This document shows positions 36,205 through 43,151 of a stretch of DNA of 64,000 nucleotides, in pieces (positions within the stretch are counted from its first letter, which is position 1; each line of letters begins with the position of its first letter). Source of the DNA: Tuwongella immobilis (GTDB taxonomy: Bacteria; Planctomycetota; Planctomycetia; Gemmatales; Gemmataceae); NCBI RefSeq assembly GCF_901538355.1, contig NZ_LR593887.1:1054001-1118000 (forward strand). Direction: 5' to 3'. Position numbers and translations under genes: made by a program. A model generated the notes under the pieces. The model made no database searches, was not told the DNA's origin, and saw only the letters and a program-made list of their open reading frames with translations.

Positions 36205-37227
36205 ATGGACCAACTCGATTCACCTGTGCCAATCCCCACTGCGACAATCACCAAACCGAAGTATGTGCCTCCGCCTCGTCCCTTGTCTCGAAGAATCCTC
36301 CAGGTGATTCGTCGGGGGCATTTGTATGTTGGTTTGATGCTTTTTCCATGGGCGATTCTCTACGGGGTTACCGGATTTTTGTTCAACCATCCGACCTTGT
36401 TTGCCGATGCGCCGACGGTTCGCTTTTCTCCTGCCGATCTGCAGGGGACTCCGCTGGAATCGCCTCCTTCGCCGCAGCAACAAGCCGAGGCGGTGTTGGC
36501 GGCCTTGAATGCGCAGCAACAACCAACCGAAGCCTACGGGATGGGAGGAGATCCCGCTTGCTATTCTGCACGAGATACGTTCGTTGCGACTGTGAAGGCG
36601 GCGGATCGAAGTTTTTTCGTGGTGTATGAGCCGTTGAGCAACAGTGGTACCATTCGGGAAACCACCACGCGAGTCCTTGCGGAGAAAGCTCCCTTTGCCA
36701 CGGGCCGCGCGGAACCGCCTCGTCAACGTGGCATGGGGATGGGAGGACCAATGCAGCATCAGCATGGCGGGATTTCGATTCCGGATTCGATCATCGAGCG
36801 AATCCAATCGGCCATTCCGACGTTGCTCCAGCGGCATGGTTTCCCCAGTGGAGCAGTGACCGTCACCACGGCCCCGGATATTCGCTTTCCAGTCATGGTC
36901 GGCGAGCAGTTGTGGACGGCGAAGTACAACCCGATCACAACCGCCGTCACGGGGACCGTTGGCGAACCCCAGAATGAACTCACCGTGCGCACGTTTCTAC
37001 TGCGGCTGCATCTCACACGCGGCTATCCGGGGGAGATTTCCACGAAATGGTATTGGGCAATCGGTGTTGATGCGATTGCAGTTGTTCTCTGTTTCTGGGG
37101 CGTTTCCGGATTGTTGATGTGGTGGCAAATCAAGGCAACTCGACTGCCTGGATTGATTGTCTTGGCGGTTAGCGCCATCACGGCAACCAGCCTCGGGATT
37201 GCCATGCACGACATCTTGAGCCGATAA
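36205..37227 (+). CDS. PepSY-associated transmembrane protein
   Basis: The 340-residue product begins MDQLDSPVPIPTATITKPKY. It has a membrane segment in RRGHLYVGLMLFPWAILYGV (about 36-58), the PepSY_TM opening with conserved GHLYVGL and GFLFNHP. A periplasmic part includes a Met/His-rich stretch near GMGMGGPMQHQHGG, and two C-terminal membrane segments follow (WYWAIGVDAIAVVLCFWGVSGLLMWW and LPGLIVLAVSAITATSLG). PepSY_TM proteins often accompany iron-siderophore uptake and act as membrane reductase-like partners. The Met/His stretch and the cupredoxin-like neighbour hint at copper or iron, by inference. Ribosome-binding site is weak (GGAA). Confidence 0.82.
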   Translation: MDQLDSPVPIPTATITKPKYVPPPRPLSRRILQVIRRGHLYVGLMLFPWAILYGVTGFLFNHPTLFADAPTVRFSPADLQGTPLESPPSPQQQAEAVLAALNAQQQPTEAYGMGGDPACYSARDTFVATVKAADRSFFVVYEPLSNSGTIRETTTRVLAEKAPFATGRAEPPRQRGMGMGGPMQHQHGGISIPDSIIERIQSAIPTLLQRHGFPSGAVTVTTAPDIRFPVMVGEQLWTAKYNPITTAVTGTVGEPQNELTVRTFLLRLHLTRGYPGEISTKWYWAIGVDAIAVVLCFWGVSGLLMWWQIKATRLPGLIVLAVSAITATSLGIAMHDILSR

Positions 37228-37272
37228 CCGCTCATTCGAGTGGAACCATGCGGACGCCGATTTGAGTTCGGC

Positions 37273-37312
37273 CGCTCCGTCTGCTTCTGGACTCCCCAGA
37301 AGGGATGGAGCG
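37273..37312. terminator. Two-part hairpin between convergent genes
   Basis: CGCTCCGTC at 37273-37281 pairs with GATGGAGCG at 37304-37312 (one wobble), and inside it TTCTGG pairs with CCAGAA around a short loop. It lies between the PepSY stop (37227) and the stop of the hybrid histidine kinase (37367). No long T run follows, so it may be a bidirectional or factor-assisted terminator. Confidence 0.5.
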
Positions 37313-37366
37313 AATTCAAGTCGGCTACCGATGTGATTCCATGGAATGCGCTTCCGCTGCATCCGA

Positions 37367-39625
37367 TTAGCGGCGTGGGGTTTGCGTGAGACTGCGCTGG
37401 ACGGCGTCGATGAAGGCGGCTTCTTGCACGGGCTTGGCGACAATCTGCCATTTCGGGTCGATCAATCCCAAGTAGATCAACAAGTCGCGCGGTTGGGATG
37501 CCAAGGCGATGGTGCGCAAGCCGGATTGGGCCGATTCCAATTCTTGTACCAATTCTCGGCAGGATGTTTGTGGCAACGGCACCTGCGAGATCAACAGTTG
37601 CAGCCGATCCATGAGCGGAAGTGCCGAGACGAGCGCTTCGCTGGCATGCCGACAGGGAACTGGTTCGTATCCCATCGGTCGTAGCCACTCGGCAAGTTGG
37701 TGGCGCAGTTCGCGGTTTTCTTCGACAATCAGCGCCACGGGGCGATCCGCCGGGAGATACTCCCAGAGTGGGAAGTAGAGCCGCACGGTGGTGCCCTGGC
37801 CGGTGGTGGATTGAATGGCGATGCCGCCGCCGATGCGGTCCATCAATCCGTAGGCGGCGGCTAATCCGAGTCCGGACAAGCGTTCGCTACTGCCACGGGT
37901 GCTGACAAGCGGTTCAAACAAGCGTTGTTGCATTTCGGGGGAGATGCCCGCGCCGGTGTCGCTGGCTTCCAGAACGATGTATTCGCCGGGTTTCAGGCGG
38001 GGCAGGATATCGGCTTGCCATTCGCCGGGCTTGGCGCGACGAAGCGTGAGATTCCATCGCCCGCCGGCGGTGAGCGCATCGCGTGCGTTGGCGGCCAGCG
38101 CGGTCAGAATGTTGCGAACTGCCCGAGGATCGGCGGCGATCGGCGGAAACGAGTTGGGCAACTCCAGATTCAGCGAGTTGGCCGGGCCGAGCAGTTCGAG
38201 CAACTCCGTCCGCATCGAACCGAGCAGATCGACGAGATCCAGTTCCGATTCCATCAACACGCTGGCACCGGCGAATTCCGTGAGCTGATTGAGCACTTGC
38301 GATTGGCGGGTCAGCCCTTCGGTGATTTGCTCGGCATATTGGGCAGCGGCTTCGGGATCGGCGATTTCGCGGTTGAGATGCTGCAGCATCAGTCGGCTTT
38401 GGCCTTTGAGTCGCACGGCGGATTGATTGAGCCGCACGGCGACTTGGCCCAGGACGCGCTGCAACGCATCGAGCAGGCGCATGCGTTCGCGGGGGGCGTC
38501 GGAGAGGCCATCTGCGGGGAGGGGGACGAGCACGGCGATGGTGGCGCGGTCGGCGTCGGCGGTCAGTCGGGCCAGCCGCAGCAGCACGGGCACGCTCGGA
38601 TCGCCTGCAGCGCGAATGAGTCCTTCGGTTTGGGTGCGTTGGCCGTTGATGACGGCGGCGAATGCTTCCATGACTTTGGGACCGTCGAGCGGTTGGACGA
38701 GGTCCAATAAGGATCGGCCCAGCGTGGCACCGTTGCCCAAGAGTTGGCTGGCGAGTGGGGACAATTCTTGCAATCGGCCCGATGCGTTGAGCGTGCCGTA
38801 GCCGACCGGGAATTGATCCAGTAGCGACCGCGATTGTCGGGCCAGGCGGGTGGCTTCGCGGATGGTGGCGGTGGCGGTGTCGGGGCGGAAGGCGAAGACT
38901 AGCCCGGCCATTTTGCGGTCGGTTTTGGTCATTGCGGTGAGATTCACCAGAATCGGCAGATGGCTGCCATCGCGTCGCAGCAGCACCACGGGCTGGCCGC
39001 TTTGCTCCAAATCTTCGCCCGCGCGGCGACTCGCCTGACATTCGATGGGGGCGAGCGTTTCGGGGTGCAAAGTCGGCAGCACCTTCAGGTAATCTTGGCC
39101 GATGGCGTCGTTGGCGTCCCAACCGGAAAGGGCCGCAGCCACCGGGTTCATCATGGTGATGCTGCCGGTGACATCGGTGGCGACAATTCCCAGGTCGGCC
39201 TGTTCGAAGACCATTTGCCGCAATTGATCGATTTGCAGATTGCGACTGCGTTGATGGCGCAACAGGGCCAATTCCAGGAAGGGGGCCAAGGATGCCCAAT
39301 CGAACGGAAGGTGCAGATAGGCCAATGGTTTGAGCGATTCGGCTCGATCGAATGCCTCGGCGGTTTTGGGATTGCCGACGAAGATGATTCCGAGCCGTTG
39401 TCGCTGTTGGAGTTGCTGGGCGAGATCGATGCCGTCCATCGGCCCGGTCAAATTGGGATCGACCAAGGCCAAGGTGGGGGAGACTTCGACGGCTTTGCGA
39501 AGGGCGTCGGCCACACCGGCGGTATAGACCGTGTGGCCCAAGAGACGGAGTTTGTCTCGGAAGACAATGGCTTGTTCCGGTTCCACTGCGACCAGGATGA
39601 CCACTTTCATTCCGATGCCGTCCAT
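37367..39625 (-). CDS. Hybrid histidine-kinase-like protein, REC-PAS-PAS-HATPase-REC
   Basis: The 752-residue soluble product starts with a receiver-like domain (about 6-125) that keeps the phospho-acceptor position D56 (LALVDPNL) but has a single acidic residue in VAVEPEQ and no conserved Lys (YLHLPF). PAS domains follow (about 140-260, GIVATDVTGSITMMNP; and about 290-380, GYGTLNASGRLQELSP), then a dimerisation region without a canonical H-box. An HATPase domain has ASDTGAGISP and LSGLGLAAAYG. The C-terminal receiver reads LLISQVPLP, with Gln where Asp is expected. It is the last gene of the 11-gene cluster, 14 nt after the preceding stop. An ATG at 39610 is an alternative start. Confidence 0.85.
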   Translation of the reverse strand: MDGIGMKVVILVAVEPEQAIVFRDKLRLLGHTVYTAGVADALRKAVEVSPTLALVDPNLTGPMDGIDLAQQLQQRQRLGIIFVGNPKTAEAFDRAESLKPLAYLHLPFDWASLAPFLELALLRHQRSRNLQIDQLRQMVFEQADLGIVATDVTGSITMMNPVAAALSGWDANDAIGQDYLKVLPTLHPETLAPIECQASRRAGEDLEQSGQPVVLLRRDGSHLPILVNLTAMTKTDRKMAGLVFAFRPDTATATIREATRLARQSRSLLDQFPVGYGTLNASGRLQELSPLASQLLGNGATLGRSLLDLVQPLDGPKVMEAFAAVINGQRTQTEGLIRAAGDPSVPVLLRLARLTADADRATIAVLVPLPADGLSDAPRERMRLLDALQRVLGQVAVRLNQSAVRLKGQSRLMLQHLNREIADPEAAAQYAEQITEGLTRQSQVLNQLTEFAGASVLMESELDLVDLLGSMRTELLELLGPANSLNLELPNSFPPIAADPRAVRNILTALAANARDALTAGGRWNLTLRRAKPGEWQADILPRLKPGEYIVLEASDTGAGISPEMQQRLFEPLVSTRGSSERLSGLGLAAAYGLMDRIGGGIAIQSTTGQGTTVRLYFPLWEYLPADRPVALIVEENRELRHQLAEWLRPMGYEPVPCRHASEALVSALPLMDRLQLLISQVPLPQTSCRELVQELESAQSGLRTIALASQPRDLLIYLGLIDPKWQIVAKPVQEAAFIDAVQRSLTQTPRR

Positions 39626-39639
39626 TCCGCCCCGAGAAA

Positions 39640-40179
39640 TTATCGCACACCTGCCGGGACGCGCGGAGCGGCGGCTCCACTGCGTCGTTCGCCCACTTCG
39701 GCCTTGTGCGGCTCGGGGATGTTGCATAGCCGCGAGGCGATGTGGTCGAAATACGGACGATTCAATTCATACGTCTGCGGTGTGAGATGCTGTTGTAGGT
39801 ATTTGTCCCACAATCGGCAGGCATCTTGCATGAATTGCGGCGTCAGGTGAGCCGCTTTCATCATCGTGCAGACCCAGAACAGGCAGGCTTCGTCCAGCCA
39901 GCGCTTGTCGTCCATGAGCATGGCGTTGGCGGAGAAGGTGTGGTACAGCTCCAAATCGCGGCGGCCTTTTTCCCAGCCTTGCGGGTGGTATTGTTTGAAT
40001 CGCGGATACATCACTTGGTATTCTTCCAGGATGTCATCCACGATTTCTTTTTGCTTGGTCCGCATTTCATCGTAGGCGGCGAGTCGATCGGCAAACGAGG
40101 CGACATAATCCGCGACCGCCGACTTTTCGCCGGGCGTGGGGTAGCGTTGATCCAGTCGCACCATCAGATTCGTTAACAT
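39640..40179 (-). CDS. Phycobilisome-fold (globin-like) protein, second copy
   Basis: The 179-residue product is all-helical. Its central part GRRDLELYHTFSANAMLMDD followed by WLDEACLFWVCTMM fits the phycobiliprotein pattern RRD...YYLR..TYALLAGD...LDE..L.GLRE.Y in order and spacing, so I assign the globin-like phycobilisome fold. The match is weaker than for the upstream gene. No Cys stands at the canonical bilin position before RD. The basic tail after residue 160 looks disordered. AAGGAG lies 9 nt before the ATG; the gene starts 24 nt after the upstream stop. In Synechocystis the comparable operon includes an unnamed small protein next to the phycocyanin-like one; whether they correspond needs alignment. 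Confidence 0.6.
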   Translation of the reverse strand: MLTNLMVRLDQRYPTPGEKSAVADYVASFADRLAAYDEMRTKQKEIVDDILEEYQVMYPRFKQYHPQGWEKGRRDLELYHTFSANAMLMDDKRWLDEACLFWVCTMMKAAHLTPQFMQDACRLWDKYLQQHLTPQTYELNRPYFDHIASRLCNIPEPHKAEVGERRSGAAAPRVPAGVR

Positions 40180-40203
40180 GCGTTGTGCTCCTTGCCGGGG
40201 GCG

Positions 40204-40674
40204 TTAGACCGGGGTGGCCACGGCCAGTGCATCGGTAATTTGACTGAGATACGGTTCCAGAATGCCCCATTGCGAAACGCCCAGCTTTTCCGCCAACAGC
40301 GTTTGCAGCAGGTGATACGGGGCGGCAACCACCTCGGCGGGAATCTCCAGATTCCGCACCAGTGCGGTCAGGTGATCGGTGACCCGATATTGCAGCAAGC
40401 GTGGATCATCCGCCAGCATCGATTGCACCACCACCCGCATCGACTCGATGACATCGCGCACGAATCGCTGGTTGTAGCAGGTGCGTGTGGGATGCTGCCG
40501 GGCGAGTTGGGTAATCAACTCGCGTTCCAGCCAGGATTCCATTTTCTCGATTTCTTCGGCAACGCGCATCCGCGGAGTCACGGAATTGACATACGTGCGA
40601 ACTTTATCGAGTTCTGCCGGCGTGAAGAATCGCTCGTTCACGCTGTAGAGCATTTCGTTCAGCCAGGGTGTCAT
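40204..40674 (-). CDS. Phycobilisome/allophycocyanin-like protein without bilin Cys
   Basis: The 156-residue product follows the phycobiliprotein template closely. FFTPAELDKVRTYVNSVTPR (16-35) matches the YLSAEEL..IR.YV.SG..R helices; FVRDVIESMRVVVQSMLADD (71-90) matches CLRD..YYLR..TYALVAGD; DHLTALVRNLEIP (100-112) matches GLREMY.SLGVP. The chromophore-binding Cys position is Phe71, and the only Cys is C66, so covalent bilin attachment at the usual site is not expected. Non-covalent tetrapyrrole binding or a purely structural role remain possible. It overlaps the upstream V4R gene by 4 nt (ATGA), indicating tight co-translation. Confidence 0.75.
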   Translation of the reverse strand: MTPWLNEMLYSVNERFFTPAELDKVRTYVNSVTPRMRVAEEIEKMESWLERELITQLARQHPTRTCYNQRFVRDVIESMRVVVQSMLADDPRLLQYRVTDHLTALVRNLEIPAEVVAAPYHLLQTLLAEKLGVSQWGILEPYLSQITDALAVATPV

Positions 40675-41399
40675 GCGCGGTCCTCTGCGGTGGCGGTGGC
40701 GGTGGATTCTTCGGCTGCGGGTCCGGGATCGGTCAGGCTGAGCAATCGCTTGAGAATCGCGTCGTGCGGAATCGTGGTATTGGGCACCGATTTATTCAGC
40801 CAGGCTTCGATTTCCGCGATCGCTGGCGTGGAAGCGATCAGGAACTTGCAACTTTCCGCACCTTGGGAGGGGCAATCGGTTTGCACCGCTTCCAGCGCTT
40901 GCCCGGAGAGATGCGAGAAAATCGCGCCGAGCATTCCGGCCATCATCAAATCTACCGGGCGATCCGATTCCGGCACCAGCGCGGGCATCATGGAGTTGCG
41001 CAGATCAATCAGCACCACGCCGCGATCCAGCAGGGTGAAATCGATGCGCAACTTCCCCCAGCCGTGATAGTTGAACGCATCGGCCAAGCAGGTGTGAACG
41101 ATGCCGGTGCTGAGTTCGGCGAGCGGGGTTTGATAATACGCGGAAATCTCCGTGTCAAACCGCTTGATGAACTGCACCCCCCAGCGGCGACCAACGGCTT
41201 TGAGCACTCGCCGATACGATTTGCCACATTCGAAGATGACCGCATCTCGAAATCCGGTGACAAAGTCGTTGGTCACCGCGCAGATGCGGGACTTGGTGGG
41301 CGTGCGCGTGACACCGGTGGCGGGATCGGTGGTGAAAAATCCGGGCTGGGCGTAGTAATTGCCTTTGAGCCGCAGCGGTAGATCGACTGTGTCCGACAT
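40671..41399 (-). CDS. V4R (4-vinyl-reductase-like) domain protein 1
   Basis: The 242-residue product begins MSDTVDLPLRLKGNYYAQPG. A conserved N-terminal part (FFTTDPATG, VTNDFVTGFRDAVIFECG) leads to a V4R domain: GWGKLRIDFTLLDRGVVLIDLRNS, then TDCPSQGAESCKFLI with the typical Cys pair C176 and C184. V4R domains are small-molecule-binding modules first named from the bacteriochlorophyll protein BchJ and related to heme/NO-type sensor folds. AGGAG is 5 nt before the ATG. It is a paralogue of V4R protein 2 two genes upstream, sharing the D-P-x-x-G and [ST]-x-D-F motifs, and overlaps the phycobilisome-like gene. Confidence 0.82.
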   Translation of the reverse strand: MSDTVDLPLRLKGNYYAQPGFFTTDPATGVTRTPTKSRICAVTNDFVTGFRDAVIFECGKSYRRVLKAVGRRWGVQFIKRFDTEISAYYQTPLAELSTGIVHTCLADAFNYHGWGKLRIDFTLLDRGVVLIDLRNSMMPALVPESDRPVDLMMAGMLGAIFSHLSGQALEAVQTDCPSQGAESCKFLIASTPAIAEIEAWLNKSVPNTTIPHDAILKRLLSLTDPGPAAEESTATATAEDRA

Positions 41400-41407
41400 G
41401 GGAACTC

Positions 41408-41716
41408 CTACACAACAACCCGTTTGGCTTCTGAGGATGAACTTGCCGAGACGCTGCGGTCGGGTTTGCGAGACCACGCGGGCGAGGCAAACAATCGGCG
41501 TAACGGTCGCTGGCTGGCTTGGGGCAAGTCGATTGCCAGGCCGCCGGATGCGGAGGGGGCCGGTGCGGGAGAACCCGAACCGACGCTGCGAGTCACCGGG
41601 GCGCTTCTCGAACGGGAGGCCTCGACGGAACTGCTTGACGAATCAGCAGTTCCGGCAGGTTTGCCCAGTCGTTCCCAGGTGCGTTTCAGCGGGAGTTTGG
41701 AGATTGATTCGCTCAT
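41408..41716 (-). CDS. Small Ser-rich basic protein in the V4R cluster
   Basis: The 102-residue product begins MSESISKLPLKRTWERLGKP and is dominated by Ser, Pro, Arg and Ala (SSSSSVEASRSRS, SVSASSSSEAKRVVV), so it is probably disordered. I recognise no family. I accept it as a gene because it fills the space between the two V4R genes exactly (12 nt after one stop, 8 nt before the next start) and has GAGGGG just before its ATG. Ser-rich basic proteins beside Ser/Thr kinases are plausible phosphorylation substrates or flexible linkers; both are guesses. Confidence 0.6.
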   Translation of the reverse strand: MSESISKLPLKRTWERLGKPAGTADSSSSSVEASRSRSAPVTRSVGSGSPAPAPSASGGLAIDLPQASQRPLRRLFASPAWSRKPDRSVSASSSSEAKRVVV

Positions 41717-41728
41717 GGGCCCCTCGAA

Positions 41729-42520
41729 TTACATCTGCGAGACTTTGCGGATAATGTCGGCGGCGGTCGCTCCTTCACTGCGCCAGAACGCGGCAGCATC
41801 GACTCGTTCGTAATCCGACACCAGGAATCGGCAGTGATCTTCGCCCGTGGAATAGCATTGCATTTCCACGCTGCCCAAACTGCGGCGGGCCAAGACGCTG
41901 AACACGGCGGCGAACAATCCCGCGTAGAAGTAGCAGACCACCGCGCCAATATCCCCCAGCGATTGGGCGACGGCGGATTCGTACAAATCGACGTAGAGCA
42001 ATCCCTTGTCTTTTTGCCGGAAGTCGAACCGCCAAGTGCCCCACCCTTCGACGGTCAGCGGCCACCACCAGGTTTCCAGCAAGAAATCGACGCGCTGCTT
42101 ATCGAGTTCGGCTTCGAATTCGGCTTGTTGCCGACGCAGGAAGCCACGCATGTCTTCCATGCCCCACTGGTAGCCGCTCTTGTACATGATTTCGCGGGCC
42201 GCATTGATGCCCACTTCATCTTCCAAGCCGCCCAGCATTGCCACCATGAAATCTTCGGAAACCCGCATCATCCGCTGCCCATACGGGTTGAAGATGGTCC
42301 CCTGGTTGGGATCGTGCAGGTAGAATTTTTGATCGAAATAATGATTGTGCTGATAGGCTTGCGTGCCCACCTGCGGGACGATTTGCGTGCGAATCCGGCC
42401 ATCGCTGACACCGGGACGACGCAGAAACGACATCGATTTCAAATCCGCCTTCTCTTTCCAGAACAGTTGCAAGGTCTGTTCCGAGGGGCGGTCGATCGAT
42501 TCATCGAAATTGACGGACAT
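41729..42520 (-). CDS. V4R (4-vinyl-reductase-like) domain protein 2
   Basis: The 263-residue product begins MSVNFDESIDRPSEQTLQLF. The N-terminal part carries HYFDQKFYLHDPNQG and VSEDFMVAMLGGLEDEVG, paralogous to V4R protein 1. The V4R domain follows (about 155-235): GWGTWRFDFRQKDKGLLYVD, a hydrophobic helix VVCYFYAGLFAAVFSVLARR, and MQCYSTGEDHCRFLV with C222 and C230. The paired Cys may bind metal or heme by analogy with related folds. AGGA is 8 nt before the ATG. It is separated from the ferredoxin gene by 118 nt containing a strong hairpin, so its level may be set separately from the upstream genes. Confidence 0.85.
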   Translation of the reverse strand: MSVNFDESIDRPSEQTLQLFWKEKADLKSMSFLRRPGVSDGRIRTQIVPQVGTQAYQHNHYFDQKFYLHDPNQGTIFNPYGQRMMRVSEDFMVAMLGGLEDEVGINAAREIMYKSGYQWGMEDMRGFLRRQQAEFEAELDKQRVDFLLETWWWPLTVEGWGTWRFDFRQKDKGLLYVDLYESAVAQSLGDIGAVVCYFYAGLFAAVFSVLARRSLGSVEMQCYSTGEDHCRFLVSDYERVDAAAFWRSEGATAADIIRKVSQM

Positions 42521-42584
42521 GGCGTTGTCCTATCTCCATGCTTCGGGGGAAGCGGGTGATTCGGGGCGGTCCCAAGGTTGCGAG

Positions 42585-42617
42585 TGGGGCGAGGGCGGAT
42601 TGGCGCCCTCGGTCCCA
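42585..42617 (-). other. Intra-operon hairpin between ferredoxin and V4R-2 genes
   Basis: CGAGGGCG at 42590-42597 and CGCCCTCG at 42604-42611 form a perfect 8-bp stem with a GATTGG loop; outer bases TGGGG and TCCCA extend it to about 13 bp with one bulged G. No T tract follows on the minus strand, so it is more likely an RNA processing or stability element, or a partial terminator, than a full stop. Confidence 0.5.
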
Positions 42618-42638
42618 GTCGGCGAATTTGTCGGCGAA

Positions 42639-43106
42639 TCAGTCTTGTTGCAGTTTCTTCAGGTCGGCGGCGATGTCGTTGCAGATCTTCAGCATCGTCC
42701 GGGTGATGAGTTTCCCCTTGGGGATCATCACTTGCCCGGTGATGGCGTGGCGAAAATCCTTGTCCGCTTCTTCGCCGATGTACTGCATCAGCTCCTCGGC
42801 ACTCTTCAGGTACATGCCCACGGGCACTTCCACGACAATGCCTTCATCCAGCACCGAACATTGGCAGGACAATCGGCTATCCTGATCGGTATCGGCGATG
42901 AATCCCAGCGTGCGCATTTCGCGCTGCGTTTGCGGCGACAGCTTCGATTGCCCCTGGCGGACGTAGACGTGGCAGGTGGCACACAACCCGCGACCACCGC
43001 ACGCCATTTCGACCTTCAGCGCCTTGGAGAGCAAGCCATCCAGCAGGCTTGCCCCGGTGATGACGTGAGCCGTGGTATCAATCGGCTTCAGTTTAATCGA
43101 CTTCAT
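42639..43106 (-). CDS. Plant-type [2Fe-2S] ferredoxin with C-terminal extension
   Basis: The 155-residue product begins MKSIKLKPIDTTAHVITGAS and has the cluster motif C36-x5-C42-x2-C45 (CGGRGLCATC) plus C81 in RLSCQC, with a further C83, so it should carry one [2Fe-2S] centre and pass electrons. About 55 residues after the usual end (from MYLKSAEELMQYIGEEADKD) form a helical extension that may bind a partner. It sits between the membrane histidine-kinase-like gene (45 nt upstream) and V4R-2. From memory, the comparable Synechocystis ferredoxin (Fed5, slr0148) is phosphorylated on Thr by the kinase encoded in the same operon. Confidence 0.92.
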   Translation of the reverse strand: MKSIKLKPIDTTAHVITGASLLDGLLSKALKVEMACGGRGLCATCHVYVRQGQSKLSPQTQREMRTLGFIADTDQDSRLSCQCSVLDEGIVVEVPVGMYLKSAEELMQYIGEEADKDFRHAITGQVMIPKGKLITRTMLKICNDIAADLKKLQQD

Positions 43107-43151
43107 CGCTTGGCCTCTTCCGGGTGCTTCGCAAGGGAGCGTGATCGAGAA

